From: an uncultured Pseudomonadota bacterium
GTDB taxonomy: Bacteria > Pseudomonadota > Alphaproteobacteria > RF32 > CAG-239
Length of the DNA: 51,319 nucleotides
Direction of reading: 5' to 3'
NCBI GenBank assembly: GCA_902763905.1
Contig: CACWUA010000011.1
Span: forward strand, 1 to 51,319
Shown here: in pieces, positions 39,444 to 46,870 of the stretch
Position numbering within the stretch: position 1 is the first letter of the stretch
Layout of the letters: the number at the start of each line of letters is the position of its first letter
Program-made: the position numbers and the translations under genes
Notes under the pieces: model-generated
Seen by the model: the letters and a program-made list of their open reading frames with translations, nothing else
Database searches by the model: none
What the model was told of the DNA's origin: nothing

Positions 39444-40274
39444 ATGTTATCACTCGGAGATATGCTTAAACGCTTGCAGCCCTCGCTGTTTTGGTGCATG
39501 ATTGGTATAGGCAAGGCTCAGCGCGAGGCGGTGTTTACGGTGTTCGTTTTCTGCAGCCATCTGAGTGGTATTTTGCGTTCGGATATGAAAATTCCGGAAA
39601 AAGTCGATGTTTTGAAATCGTGGCGGGAAGAGTTGGATAATATTTATGATAAAAAAGTTCCGGCCACCAATATCGGACGTAAAATTTATAAAAATTGCAT
39701 TCGTTTTGATTTGCCGAAATCTGCGTGGCTGGACATTTTAGAGGCTGCTTTTTGGGATGCTGCGGAACCGGACAGTGCGCCTGATGCCGAAAAATTCAAT
39801 ACATACGTTACGGGGATGGCGATAACACCTTTGCATTTGGTTTTAATGATACTTAATTCTGCACATCCGCACGCCAATCAGGAATTGGCAAAAAGTTTGG
39901 GACAGGCCGCGATGATTACGTATATATTGCGTTCTATAAAAAGTGATGCAAGGCGCAACCGGATTTATATTCCGGCAGAGTTGCTGAAACAGGCAGGCGT
40001 GCAGTTAGATACTCCGCGAAATATGATTGAAGATAAGCATTTGATCCATGCACGGATCGAGTTGGCTAAAACGGCTGAAAATGGTTTTGCCCGTGCCGAA
40101 AGGATTATTGGCAAAATGAATAAGAAAGATATGATGCCGTTGCGCTTAATTATGAATAATGCTCGCAGTTTGTTTGATATCATGAATAAGCGAGGTTGGG
40201 AAATAATCTCGCCGAAACCTAAGCTCAGTTGGCTTAAGCGTCTGTCTATATTGTGTAGAACTTTGTTTAAATAA
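39444..40274 (+). CDS. HpnD/NDUFAF6-like squalene/phytoene-synthase homolog, probably catalytically dead
   Basis: It has 276 residues. Family landmarks remain: the N-terminal helix with QREAVFTVFVFCSHLSGIL at 26-44, WREELDNIY at 60-68, a Tyr-containing YVTGMAITPLHLVLMIL near 121, LGQAAMITYILRSIKSDARR at 152-171, and NRIYIPAELLKQAG. In active enzymes the first segment reads DDxxD and the second reads RDxxED. Here they read SHLSG and RSIKSD. So the folds match but both Mg-diphosphate sites are lost. The human complex I assembly factor NDUFAF6 is a known non-enzymatic member and gives a possible role; the role here is inference. Confidence 0.75.
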   Translation: MLSLGDMLKRLQPSLFWCMIGIGKAQREAVFTVFVFCSHLSGILRSDMKIPEKVDVLKSWREELDNIYDKKVPATNIGRKIYKNCIRFDLPKSAWLDILEAAFWDAAEPDSAPDAEKFNTYVTGMAITPLHLVLMILNSAHPHANQELAKSLGQAAMITYILRSIKSDARRNRIYIPAELLKQAGVQLDTPRNMIEDKHLIHARIELAKTAENGFARAERIIGKMNKKDMMPLRLIMNNARSLFDIMNKRGWEIISPKPKLSWLKRLSILCRTLFK

Positions 40275-40287
40275 GAATTCGGCTGTC

Positions 40288-41757
40288 TTATAAATCAATC
40301 AAACTGGCATGAGGGTAGGTGCTGCCTTCGGTATATTGGTGTTCTGCGTCTTTTACGGCCTTGATAATTAAATCTTTAATGCGGATTAATTGATTGTTTT
40401 TCAGCAAAGTTTCTTTAGGTAAAGCGCGTAGCATATCGTAGCCGATTTCTCCTGATGCAATAAAAGGATCAAGTGCGCATAAATATTCATCTTCAGGGTG
40501 CAACGGATTGGCGTCATCATCCAAAATAGGCTCACCGTTAATCAGTATTTGTTTGACTTCTCCGTAATTATCAAAATTTTTTGTGCATATCAAGCCAATG
40601 TTTTTTGAACATTGCAAAAAACGTGTGTTACCGTATAGTTGCAGATAGCGATAGCGTACGGCATTGTTGAATACGGCTTTTAGTATTTTCGGAGTTAAAA
40701 CCATTGTCTGTATCGGAGTCGGGGCCGAAAAAACTCGTTCAAGATTATATATTGTCAGAACTTTATCTTTTTCATAGTGCAACGCATGCGTGAGATATCC
40801 GGTAGATAATAAAGCTATGTCGGCTTTTGCCGCCGTACGCATTTGGTCGGTAACAAAACTGCCGAGCGGGCAAAAATCGGAATAAGAACGCTTTAAATCC
40901 AAAACGCTGCGAGCAACCGGAATATTGAGACCGACACGCGCTTCAAATGTTTCCAACATAGAGGCAAATAACGGATTAAGAGGTTCTATTTTGCTGTTAA
41001 TTACTTCAACACAATCAATATTGTTTTGCGGGGTACTGAAACTCATCTTAAATTGCAGCATATTGCGACTGAAAGCCTGCGGATAATAAGTATGCTGCTG
41101 CGGATTTGGAGCAACTTCGGAGTGTTCGTGTCCGCCGATGATTAGATCCGGCAATATGTTATGACGTTGACTAATGTTCCATAATTCGGAGCTGCTGTTG
41201 CGCAGAGCGTGGTTTAAGATAATCAAACCGTCGGGAGATATGTGTTTGATGATATTGAGCATATCACTGAAAGTTTGGCTGATATCATCTAAGTGCAAAT
41301 TATATTTTTGCAGTCTTATGTAATTGATGCAAAAAGCGGTAATCATAATTTTTTTGCCGGCTATATCCAATAAAATATACGGATCAACCCATTTGGGACA
41401 ACGTCCGGTTTCAGTATCTTTCAGATTGGCGCATAAAACATGAATGTTAGCCTGATTAAGTCGTGTCGACGTGTTTTTGAGAAATTCCAGATGTTCGTTA
41501 TTGAAGCCGAAATCGTTATTTCCCAACGCCCAAACAATTTTGGCTTCAGGCAATTGTCGGCGCAGAGTTAAATAACCGGAAACACATAATTCTCGGTCAT
41601 AAATTCCCTTAAACATATCTCCGCCGTCGCAAATCAGGGTATTTTTTCCGTTAGCAGGTGCACGGCGTATAATGCCGCTCAGCAAGTTGCACAATTTTCG
41701 AGCTTCCTGATGACAGTCGGTTAAGGCAAAAATGTTTATGTCGTTATCTTTTTCCAT
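40288..41757 (-). CDS. UshA-like metallophosphoesterase/5'-nucleotidase, no signal peptide
   Basis: A two-domain phosphoesterase of about 489 residues. I start at MEKDNDINIFALTDCHQEAR; the open frame upstream adds little. The calcineurin-like domain shows metal ligands in FALTDCHQE, ICDGGDMFKG, ALGNNDFGF, ILNHAL and GGHEHSE. The C-terminal 5'-nucleotidase domain shows CPLGSFVTDQMRTAAKADIALLSTG. The first metal motif is DxH as in UshA. Typical relatives are periplasmic with a signal peptide, but none is visible here, so it is probably cytoplasmic unless the true start is different. The substrate could be nucleotides or 2',3'-cyclic nucleotides. Confidence 0.85.
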   Translation of the reverse strand: MEKDNDINIFALTDCHQEARKLCNLLSGIIRRAPANGKNTLICDGGDMFKGIYDRELCVSGYLTLRRQLPEAKIVWALGNNDFGFNNEHLEFLKNTSTRLNQANIHVLCANLKDTETGRCPKWVDPYILLDIAGKKIMITAFCINYIRLQKYNLHLDDISQTFSDMLNIIKHISPDGLIILNHALRNSSSELWNISQRHNILPDLIIGGHEHSEVAPNPQQHTYYPQAFSRNMLQFKMSFSTPQNNIDCVEVINSKIEPLNPLFASMLETFEARVGLNIPVARSVLDLKRSYSDFCPLGSFVTDQMRTAAKADIALLSTGYLTHALHYEKDKVLTIYNLERVFSAPTPIQTMVLTPKILKAVFNNAVRYRYLQLYGNTRFLQCSKNIGLICTKNFDNYGEVKQILINGEPILDDDANPLHPEDEYLCALDPFIASGEIGYDMLRALPKETLLKNNQLIRIKDLIIKAVKDAEHQYTEGSTYPHASLIDL

Positions 41758-41874
41758 GTTTTTTCTTTTGATGACACACAACATACATTTTTTTTGGGTT
41801 TTATCAATAAAAAATTAAAAATAACGCGCTATATGTTGCATATATTATGAAAATGTTGCCGAGAGGAAGGTAAG

Positions 41875-42531
41875 ATGAAGAGAAGTTTAGTAATTTTAAT
41901 AAGTATGTTTTTTGCCGCTTGTGCGCAGGATCCGTATCATTTGAAAGTCAGCAGCAATATGGAAAATGAACATGGGCAGAGTATATATTTCCGCAGTAAT
42001 ATGCGCAGTACGTATGCCGGACAGATTCGGCGTGTTTTGGGAAAGAAATTCGGAGAAATCGGGATGAAAACGGCAACTTCGGCCGAAAATGCCGATTTTA
42101 TTGCAATTTTCGATGTGGAAACATTTTATGCCAATGGCGGTACATATTACAACACATCTTACAGCAATACGGCGAGCGATGCGCCATTATTTACGGATTC
42201 AACCGAAGGAAACACACTTGACTATTCCGGTAACGCTAATATGACGGTAAATAAGGATAAAACGTGTTTTACGCTTAAAATGGGACGTAAGAACACTTCC
42301 AACTTGAGCTATGATTCTTCTTTTTGCGCTGATGCGGTGGAAGATGTGGAAGATATGCTGCCGAAAATTTTGGATATTTATGGAAAATACGGTAATTATG
42401 AAAGAGCCGATGTCGGTGTGCAGTGCTTAACCGATCAATCCGGACAGATTTCATGCGACGTCATACATGATCGTCAACAGGCGTTTGTGCATTCGCTGTG
42501 GATTGATTCTAATATTGTAGATGACTATTAA
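41875..42531 (+). CDS. Putative lipoprotein of unknown function (218 aa)
   Basis: MKRSLVILISMFFAACAQDP is a lipoprotein signal (FAAC lipobox, Cys16). The mature part begins like DUF4136/OmpA-associated small lipoproteins: YHLKVSSNMENEHGQSIYFR, then GKKFGEIGMKTATSAENADFIAIFD, a beta-strand pattern. A Ser/Tyr/Asn-rich middle (YYNTSYSNTASDAPLFTDST) and Cys residues at KTCFTL, SSFCADA, VQCLTD and ISCDV suggest disulphides. A GAGGAAGG precedes the ATG. It converges with 42528-42923, overlapping by 4 bp. The function is unknown. Confidence 0.7.
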   Translation: MKRSLVILISMFFAACAQDPYHLKVSSNMENEHGQSIYFRSNMRSTYAGQIRRVLGKKFGEIGMKTATSAENADFIAIFDVETFYANGGTYYNTSYSNTASDAPLFTDSTEGNTLDYSGNANMTVNKDKTCFTLKMGRKNTSNLSYDSSFCADAVEDVEDMLPKILDIYGKYGNYERADVGVQCLTDQSGQISCDVIHDRQQAFVHSLWIDSNIVDDY

Positions 42532-42923
42532 TGGTGGATTTTGAGTAGGCGTTTTTTGGCAGCAGTGTACTCTTCGTCTGTCAGAAGTTCCCGTTCTTTC
42601 ATTTCACTCAGTTTTATAAGGTGTTCAATGTCGCTTTGCGGCAATGGCAGCAGTTTGCGCAAAAACAGCGTGTAGAGAATAAACAGCAAAATGTAGCAAA
42701 TAAAAAAACTGAAAAAGTTGAACCATAAGTGAAAACCGAAAAATGTAATAAGTGCATATTCTAATAGAGCGGCAAGCAAAAATAAAGTGGCATGAAGCGG
42801 ATGTAAAATCAGCAGAATCAGCGCCCAACCGACAAAGATGGCAGCAGTGGTCAGCAGCGAAACGGAAATACCCAAAATACTGCCTCCGGTGGATAGAAAT
42901 GGTATTGATGACAATATGCTCAT
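42528..42923 (-). CDS. Membrane protein with a C-terminal SHOCT-like tail (131 aa)
   Basis: Hydrophobic segments lie at about 10-35, 38-58 and 66-88 (LLILHPLHATLFLLAALLEY, NFFSFFICYILLFILYTLF). The cytoplasmic tail HLIKLSEMKERELLTDEEYT then AAKKRLL follows the short SHOCT pattern (L-x-x-L-x-E-x-x-x-L-T-x-E-E-x-x-x-x-K-x-x-L), which mediates oligomerisation in many small membrane proteins. It converges with the lipoprotein gene 41875-42531. Confidence 0.7.
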   Translation of the reverse strand: MSILSSIPFLSTGGSILGISVSLLTTAAIFVGWALILLILHPLHATLFLLAALLEYALITFFGFHLWFNFFSFFICYILLFILYTLFLRKLLPLPQSDIEHLIKLSEMKERELLTDEEYTAAKKRLLKIHH

Positions 42924-43200
42924 ATATAACTCTCTGCCCTAGTCTAGTGAAAAGTAATATAAAAAGCAACAGAAAAATAAAAAGTTATCAATTATGATTG
43001 TAAACATCTTAAAGCGAGACGAATGGAATAAGTGATTGAAGTAAGCTGACAGCACGGCAAGAAATTATTTTTCAGCCTCAACCGGAACGTTAATGTTATA
43101 ACCATATCTGATACGCTGCCTGTATAACTCATGAGCTCTTCTAATACTGCGGCTGATATGAAAAATCGGCCAGTATTATGCAAAAAAAATAATGTTGGTC

Positions 43201-43229
43201 TTGACAATAAACATTTACCGACTTATCTT
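43201..43229 (+). promoter_or_regulatory. Sigma-70 promoter for 43262
   Basis: TTGACA (43201-43206), a 17-bp spacer and TATCTT (43224-43229). The remainder of the 42924-43261 gap shows no gene, repeat or terminator that I can support. Confidence 0.65.
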
Positions 43230-43261
43230 GAGCTCAAGTTGCAACATACGAGGAGTTTATT

Positions 43262-43873
43262 ATGAAAAAAGCTGAAAATGTTAAAGAATTTGTTGAAAGA
43301 ATCGATGCTTCAAAAAAGATGAACCCGAAAGATTTGTCTTCTGATCAGGATTTAAGTATTGCAATTATGAATCTTATTTCTATTGAAGAACATCTGGTAT
43401 TTTCCGGTGCCAAAACCGGCAAAAATTCTTATTATGACTTGATTAAGGATATTAGGGAAACCCGCAAAAATTTGCTGCAGAAAATTATTCCGAGCTATGA
43501 GGGCGAAGTGTGGTGCATTTCTAAGCATTTGCTGGCAACATCAATGCGTTTGATGGAGGTCGGAACCAAGCAACAATCTTTGGGACGTGATGAAGAAGCT
43601 TATAAACTCTTCAATTCGGCATATGATATGTATTGTCTGTTTTGGGGATTGAATATGGGAATGATCGAAACCAAAGATCTCAAATGGGTTGAACCGGAAG
43701 TGGAAGAGTTGAAAAAAATTACGGTAAAAGCAAATGAAGCTTTGAAAAATTCTCCGATAAGCGAATCTGCTCCGGTTGTTGCCGCGGCTGAACAAAACGT
43801 TGAGGAAGAGGGTGGTGCGCTGGCAAAAATGAAACGTTTGGTGCGCAAAGCCGTTAATTGCTGTATAGAGTAA
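43262..43873 (+). CDS. Unrecognised helical protein (203 aa)
   Basis: It is soluble and largely helical, with MNPKDLSSDQDLSIAIMNLI early and a long helix region EGEVWCISKHLLATSMRLME then DEEAYKLFNSAYDMYCLFWG. A Glu/Ala-rich linker precedes a basic C-terminus (AKMKRLVRKAVNCCIE). It has a good GAGGAG Shine-Dalgarno. It lies 4 bp upstream of the thioredoxin-fold lipoprotein, so the two are an operon. No family is recognised. Confidence 0.7.
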   Translation: MKKAENVKEFVERIDASKKMNPKDLSSDQDLSIAIMNLISIEEHLVFSGAKTGKNSYYDLIKDIRETRKNLLQKIIPSYEGEVWCISKHLLATSMRLMEVGTKQQSLGRDEEAYKLFNSAYDMYCLFWGLNMGMIETKDLKWVEPEVEELKKITVKANEALKNSPISESAPVVAAAEQNVEEEGGALAKMKRLVRKAVNCCIE

Positions 43874-43877
43874 GCCA

Positions 43878-44237
43878 ATGTTGCGTAAGATTATAATGTC
43901 TGTTTTCGTGTGTGGTGCGTTATTTCTATCCGCATGCAATAAAAGTGATGATGTGAAAAATTTAAGCAAAGAAGAGGTTTATTTCTTTTATCAGCAGACG
44001 TGTCCGCATTGTCATACCGCTGCCGATTATATTAAAGCAAAGCATCCGAATATGCGTATTAAGGCGTTGGATATCAAAATGCCGGGGAACAGGCGGTTGT
44101 TTGATAAGGCTGTGAAGGGTTATAAAGTCGGTACTGTGGCTGGTACACCGCTGATTTGTTTCGGCAATAAGTATATTATGGGATGGAGCGATGATGATGC
44201 ACCGCGTCTTGATGAATATGCCATAGATTATGAATAA
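43878..44237 (+). CDS. Thioredoxin/glutaredoxin-fold lipoprotein with a CPHC site
   Basis: It has 119 residues. MLRKIIMSVFVCGALFLSAC is a lipoprotein signal (LSAC lipobox, Cys20). The periplasmic domain carries YFFYQQTCPHCHTAADYIK with the redox pair Cys42 and Cys45 and His between them, as in DsbA/DsbC-like and glutaredoxin-like oxidoreductases. A cis-Pro-like GTPLICFGNKYIMGW follows. The domain is close to the minimal thioredoxin or glutaredoxin size. It probably reduces or isomerises envelope disulphides, for which the many Cys-bearing exported proteins nearby could be clients (inference). Confidence 0.8.
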   Translation: MLRKIIMSVFVCGALFLSACNKSDDVKNLSKEEVYFFYQQTCPHCHTAADYIKAKHPNMRIKALDIKMPGNRRLFDKAVKGYKVGTVAGTPLICFGNKYIMGWSDDDAPRLDEYAIDYE

Positions 44238-44272
44238 AAAAAAGCCGTCTTATGGAACAGACGGCTTTTTTT
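44237..44272. terminator. Bidirectional terminator between 43878-44237 and 44271-44570
   Basis: AAGCCGTCT and AGACGGCTT pair around an 8-nt loop with A and T runs on either side. Confidence 0.85.
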
Positions 44273-44570
44273 ATTTGCGGCGGCGCATATTTGGCGGAAA
44301 TCCACGCGGGGTTCCGATTTTGCGCGGCACATAAAATACTCTCTCTCTTTGAGGTTGTTCTGCGACTAGCTTTACCGAAATAGTATTTTGTTCTGCTTGT
44401 TGATTTAGACGAAGCAGCTCTGTGGAAATGTCTTTATGATCGTCTAAATCTTCGGTCAGAACGTCAATAACATCAATTCCGTAATCTTCTTTTAAGAATC
44501 GAATCATTGTCATCAAGGTATCATGTTCCAGTCCCAGCTCTTTTTCGATAAAAATTTGAGGATTTTTCAT
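44271..44570 (-). CDS. Unrecognised small protein (99 aa)
   Basis: It starts MKNPQIFIEKELGLEHDTLM, a helical region, then LKEDYGIDVIDVLTEDLDDH. The C-terminus is basic and Pro/Arg-rich (RKIGTPRGFPPNMRRRK). It follows the gene at 44582 by 11 bp in the same direction, so they form an operon. No Shine-Dalgarno is obvious. No family is recognised. Confidence 0.55.
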   Translation of the reverse strand: MKNPQIFIEKELGLEHDTLMTMIRFLKEDYGIDVIDVLTEDLDDHKDISTELLRLNQQAEQNTISVKLVAEQPQRERVFYVPRKIGTPRGFPPNMRRRK

Positions 44571-44581
44571 AGCGGAAGATA

Positions 44582-45199
44582 CTAATAACTGGTACCATCA
44601 AAAATTACGGTTTGTTCTCGCATGCGCGCGGATAATCTTTTATCAAAGCGATAAAGAACAGCAGTAGAAACGTGGCAGTCCAAAATGCTGTCATACACTT
44701 CCGAAAAGTTATCAGAGGTAAAAATGAGCTCAAACGCATCAACTTCCAGCCAATCGATATCATTCGGAATTTGTTGCAATACCTCGCCTACGCTCGGCAA
44801 CAGCACCCCATAGAAGTCACCGGTTTCGTGGTAGCAGGTAAATTCGCCGACTTTTTCCCGCGGAGGAACCGGCAGCGGTTTACCTTTGCTACGGACAATT
44901 TTCTGCGGAGTAAAATCGTAGAGATAACTTCGCTCACGAATATCGCACGGAGTGCAAAAACAAAGAGTATCTGTGTTGCTGATGGAGTAGTATTTGGAAT
45001 GATATTCTGCTTCGTTATCGCGCTCTATACGGACCAAAGGCTTGATGCGTTTGGCGCGGGCAATAAGCTGCGACACAGGAAGTTGTTTCGATTCCAAAAT
45101 TCGGCGCTCAATGTCAACATAATATTCCTTCTCTTCTTCAGAGAGTCTGTAAGAATTTAGCTTTAGCTTAAATTTCTTTAGTTGATTTTGTATATCCAT
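44582..45199 (-). CDS. Unrecognised protein (205 aa)
   Basis: A helical N-terminus (MDIQNQLKKFKLKLNSYRLS, EEEKEYYVDIERRILESKQL) is followed by a probable beta-rich domain with TLCFCTPCDIRERSYLYDF, a CxxxC-type Cys cluster, and GEFTCYHETGDFYGVLLP. There is no signal peptide or membrane segment. The ATG lies in a TTATATATGG context with no Shine-Dalgarno. It is the first gene of the two-gene unit with 44271-44570. The function is unknown. Confidence 0.6.
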   Translation of the reverse strand: MDIQNQLKKFKLKLNSYRLSEEEKEYYVDIERRILESKQLPVSQLIARAKRIKPLVRIERDNEAEYHSKYYSISNTDTLCFCTPCDIRERSYLYDFTPQKIVRSKGKPLPVPPREKVGEFTCYHETGDFYGVLLPSVGEVLQQIPNDIDWLEVDAFELIFTSDNFSEVYDSILDCHVSTAVLYRFDKRLSARMREQTVIFDGTSY

Positions 45200-45269
45200 A
45201 TATAAATAGTTTTAATTTTGCTCTATTATAGAAAATGATTTGTTCTTGTCAAGTAACTATTCTTCAAAA

Positions 45270-45300
45270 CGCAAAAAAACACCCTGACGGGTGTTTTTTT
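45270..45300 (-). terminator. Terminator 2 beyond the tRNA-Ser tail element
   Basis: AAAACACCC-TGAC-GGGTGTTTT, almost identical to terminator 1 at 45436-45460. The duplicated unit therefore includes the terminator as well as the tRNA tail. Confidence 0.8.
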
Positions 45301-45465
45301 GAATTGGCGGAGAGAAAGAGATTGGCTTTGCCGCCCCTGCGCTCATCGGCTAATGCCGACCGGCATACTCCCGTCTGCCTTTCGCTGGTGGTCGAACTCT
45401 TGTCCAAGAGTTCGTATCTCATTGAATGCAGCACAAAAAAACACCCTTACGGGTGTTTTTTGAAT
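45301..45465 (-). repeat. tRNA-Ser tail element: inverted and direct copies of the tRNA 3' end
   Basis: Read away from the tRNA (minus strand): terminator 1, then a decayed tRNA-Ser 3' half in opposite orientation (plus strand about 45404-45433, CCAAGAGTTCGTATCTC to AGCA), which aligns without gaps to the real 3' half. Its end faces the real CCA across 32 bp. Next come the perfect CGAACTCTT-GGAC-AAGAGTTCG hairpin and a GGCA/TGCC hairpin within a segment (45358-45379) identical over 22 nt to the tRNA-Trp tail. The element ends in an exact 23-bp direct copy of the tRNA 3' end (45462-45484 repeated at 45301-45323, period 161 bp) and a second copy of the terminator. Confidence 0.88.
45436..45460 (-). 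terminator. Terminator 1 behind tRNA-Ser
   Basis: AACACCC-TTAC-GGGTGTT with A and T runs, ending 5 nt from the CCA end of tRNA-Ser on the minus strand. Confidence 0.85.
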
Positions 45466-45555
45466 TGGCGGAGAGAAAGAGATTCGAACTCTTGGAGGGG
45501 TCGCCCCCTCGACGGTTTTCAAGACCGCTGCATTAAACCACTCTGCCATCTCTCC
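45466..45555 (-). tRNA. tRNA-Ser (TGA anticodon)
   Basis: 90 nt on the minus strand with encoded CCA. The acceptor GGAGAGA pairs with TCTCTCC. The anticodon loop CTTGAAA reads TGA. A long variable arm (GAGGGGGCGACCCCTC region) marks a class II tRNA, as expected for Ser. The T-loop is GTTCGAATC. The following 45556-45874 gap holds only AT-rich sequence before the next gene. Confidence 0.96.
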
Positions 45556-45874
45556 ATTGTCTTTCTAACAATTTAAAGTTAAACCAATAAACTGTATTGA
45601 AACTTTGTTTCAACGACGATTTAGGCTATACAATCAATAATTATTTGATGCTTATGTTTCTTCATATCGTTGCGTAATATTTCAGAAATATAAGCCACAA
45701 CACTAGCAAATATATAGGCTTTTTTACACGATAAAATTCAAATGTCAAGAACTATTATCATTATTGCGTTCTTTTTTGAGTTGATTTGTGTAAAATTGCT
45801 AGATTATTATTTTTTTAGACTTTACAAACCGATTAAAATTTTTCATACTGCAATATATGGCAGAGAGGTGTGCG

Positions 45875-46861
45875 ATGAAAATATTTTATTTTTTGTTTAT
45901 GGCGTTGTTGATTGTATTTCCGGCTTATGCGGAAGACAGTGACGTAGTTAATGATACGGAATCTGCAACAAAAGCGACGGAAGCCTTCGCAGAACGTGCG
46001 ATAGATGCCGGTGATGCGGAGATTGAAAAGATAGAAGATTCGGTAAATGAAACCTCAATAGCGGAAAACGGTGATAATTTCAATAATGAAGAAGATGCAG
46101 AAAATCCAGAGACTGATAATACTGGCAAATCAGCAGAAGCAAAAATCGATTTATTAGATATAACGGCTTCTGACGATCATCATACGCAGAAAAATACGGC
46201 GATCGAAAAATTGCCGGATGTATTTGCCGCAAATTTAAGATTGTGTACACCAGATGAAGTATCACACGAAGTTAACGGTTCGATCGAAAGTATAAAAATT
46301 GTAGGTATGGATAATGATAAATGTCAGGTGCGTATTGCATTGTTTGTTTTGAATATACCGATTGAAAAACTAGCCGATATTGATACTTATAATGATTTTG
46401 AAGCTTTGTGTCATGATGAGAATATAGCGATTCTGGAATATAAAGAAAATTATCGTTTTTCAAATTTAATGTCGGAACTTAGCTTGTGCTCTAAATATTC
46501 TTCTTTGCACCATAACGGACGTTCATCGAGTAAATATGAGTCGATAAATGCATCGATTGTTACGGATATGATGACGCAGTATAAAGACGGAGAGTGTGTC
46601 GTAACGTTTGTAAACGAGATTACTCTCGGTAATAAATTTATGGATTACAGCGTGCAATGCTCGGTACAAGACACGGAAAGAGAACGTATTCTCGAACCGT
46701 ATGCTGATTTAATAGATTTATACGGAGCTAAGGAAATCATCCATAAGGACGGCTCAGTCAGTGCCCGTACTGCGATTGCCAATAATGAAACTTATACAGC
46801 CGACGCGAAATTGCTTTATGAATTGCAGAAAAATGGTCTTTGCCGTTTGGTACAAGAATAG
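45875..46861 (+). CDS. Exported acidic protein of unknown function (328 aa)
   Basis: I start at the ATG at 45875 because GAGAGG lies before it and it directly opens the signal peptide MKIFYFLFMALLIVFPAYA. A 100-residue acidic, disordered region (AIDAGDAEIEKIEDSVNETS, NFNNEEDAENPETDN) precedes a folded domain with LRLCTPDEVSH, DNDKCQVRIALFVLNI and LSLCSKYSSL. A second similar part includes GECVVTFVNEITLGNKFMDY. Paired Cys residues suggest disulphides. The two KCQVRIALFV / ECVVTFVNEI strands look like an internal duplication. No family is recognised. Confidence 0.7.
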   Translation: MKIFYFLFMALLIVFPAYAEDSDVVNDTESATKATEAFAERAIDAGDAEIEKIEDSVNETSIAENGDNFNNEEDAENPETDNTGKSAEAKIDLLDITASDDHHTQKNTAIEKLPDVFAANLRLCTPDEVSHEVNGSIESIKIVGMDNDKCQVRIALFVLNIPIEKLADIDTYNDFEALCHDENIAILEYKENYRFSNLMSELSLCSKYSSLHHNGRSSSKYESINASIVTDMMTQYKDGECVVTFVNEITLGNKFMDYSVQCSVQDTERERILEPYADLIDLYGAKEIIHKDGSVSARTAIANNETYTADAKLLYELQKNGLCRLVQE

Positions 46862-46870
46862 CTGTTTTTC

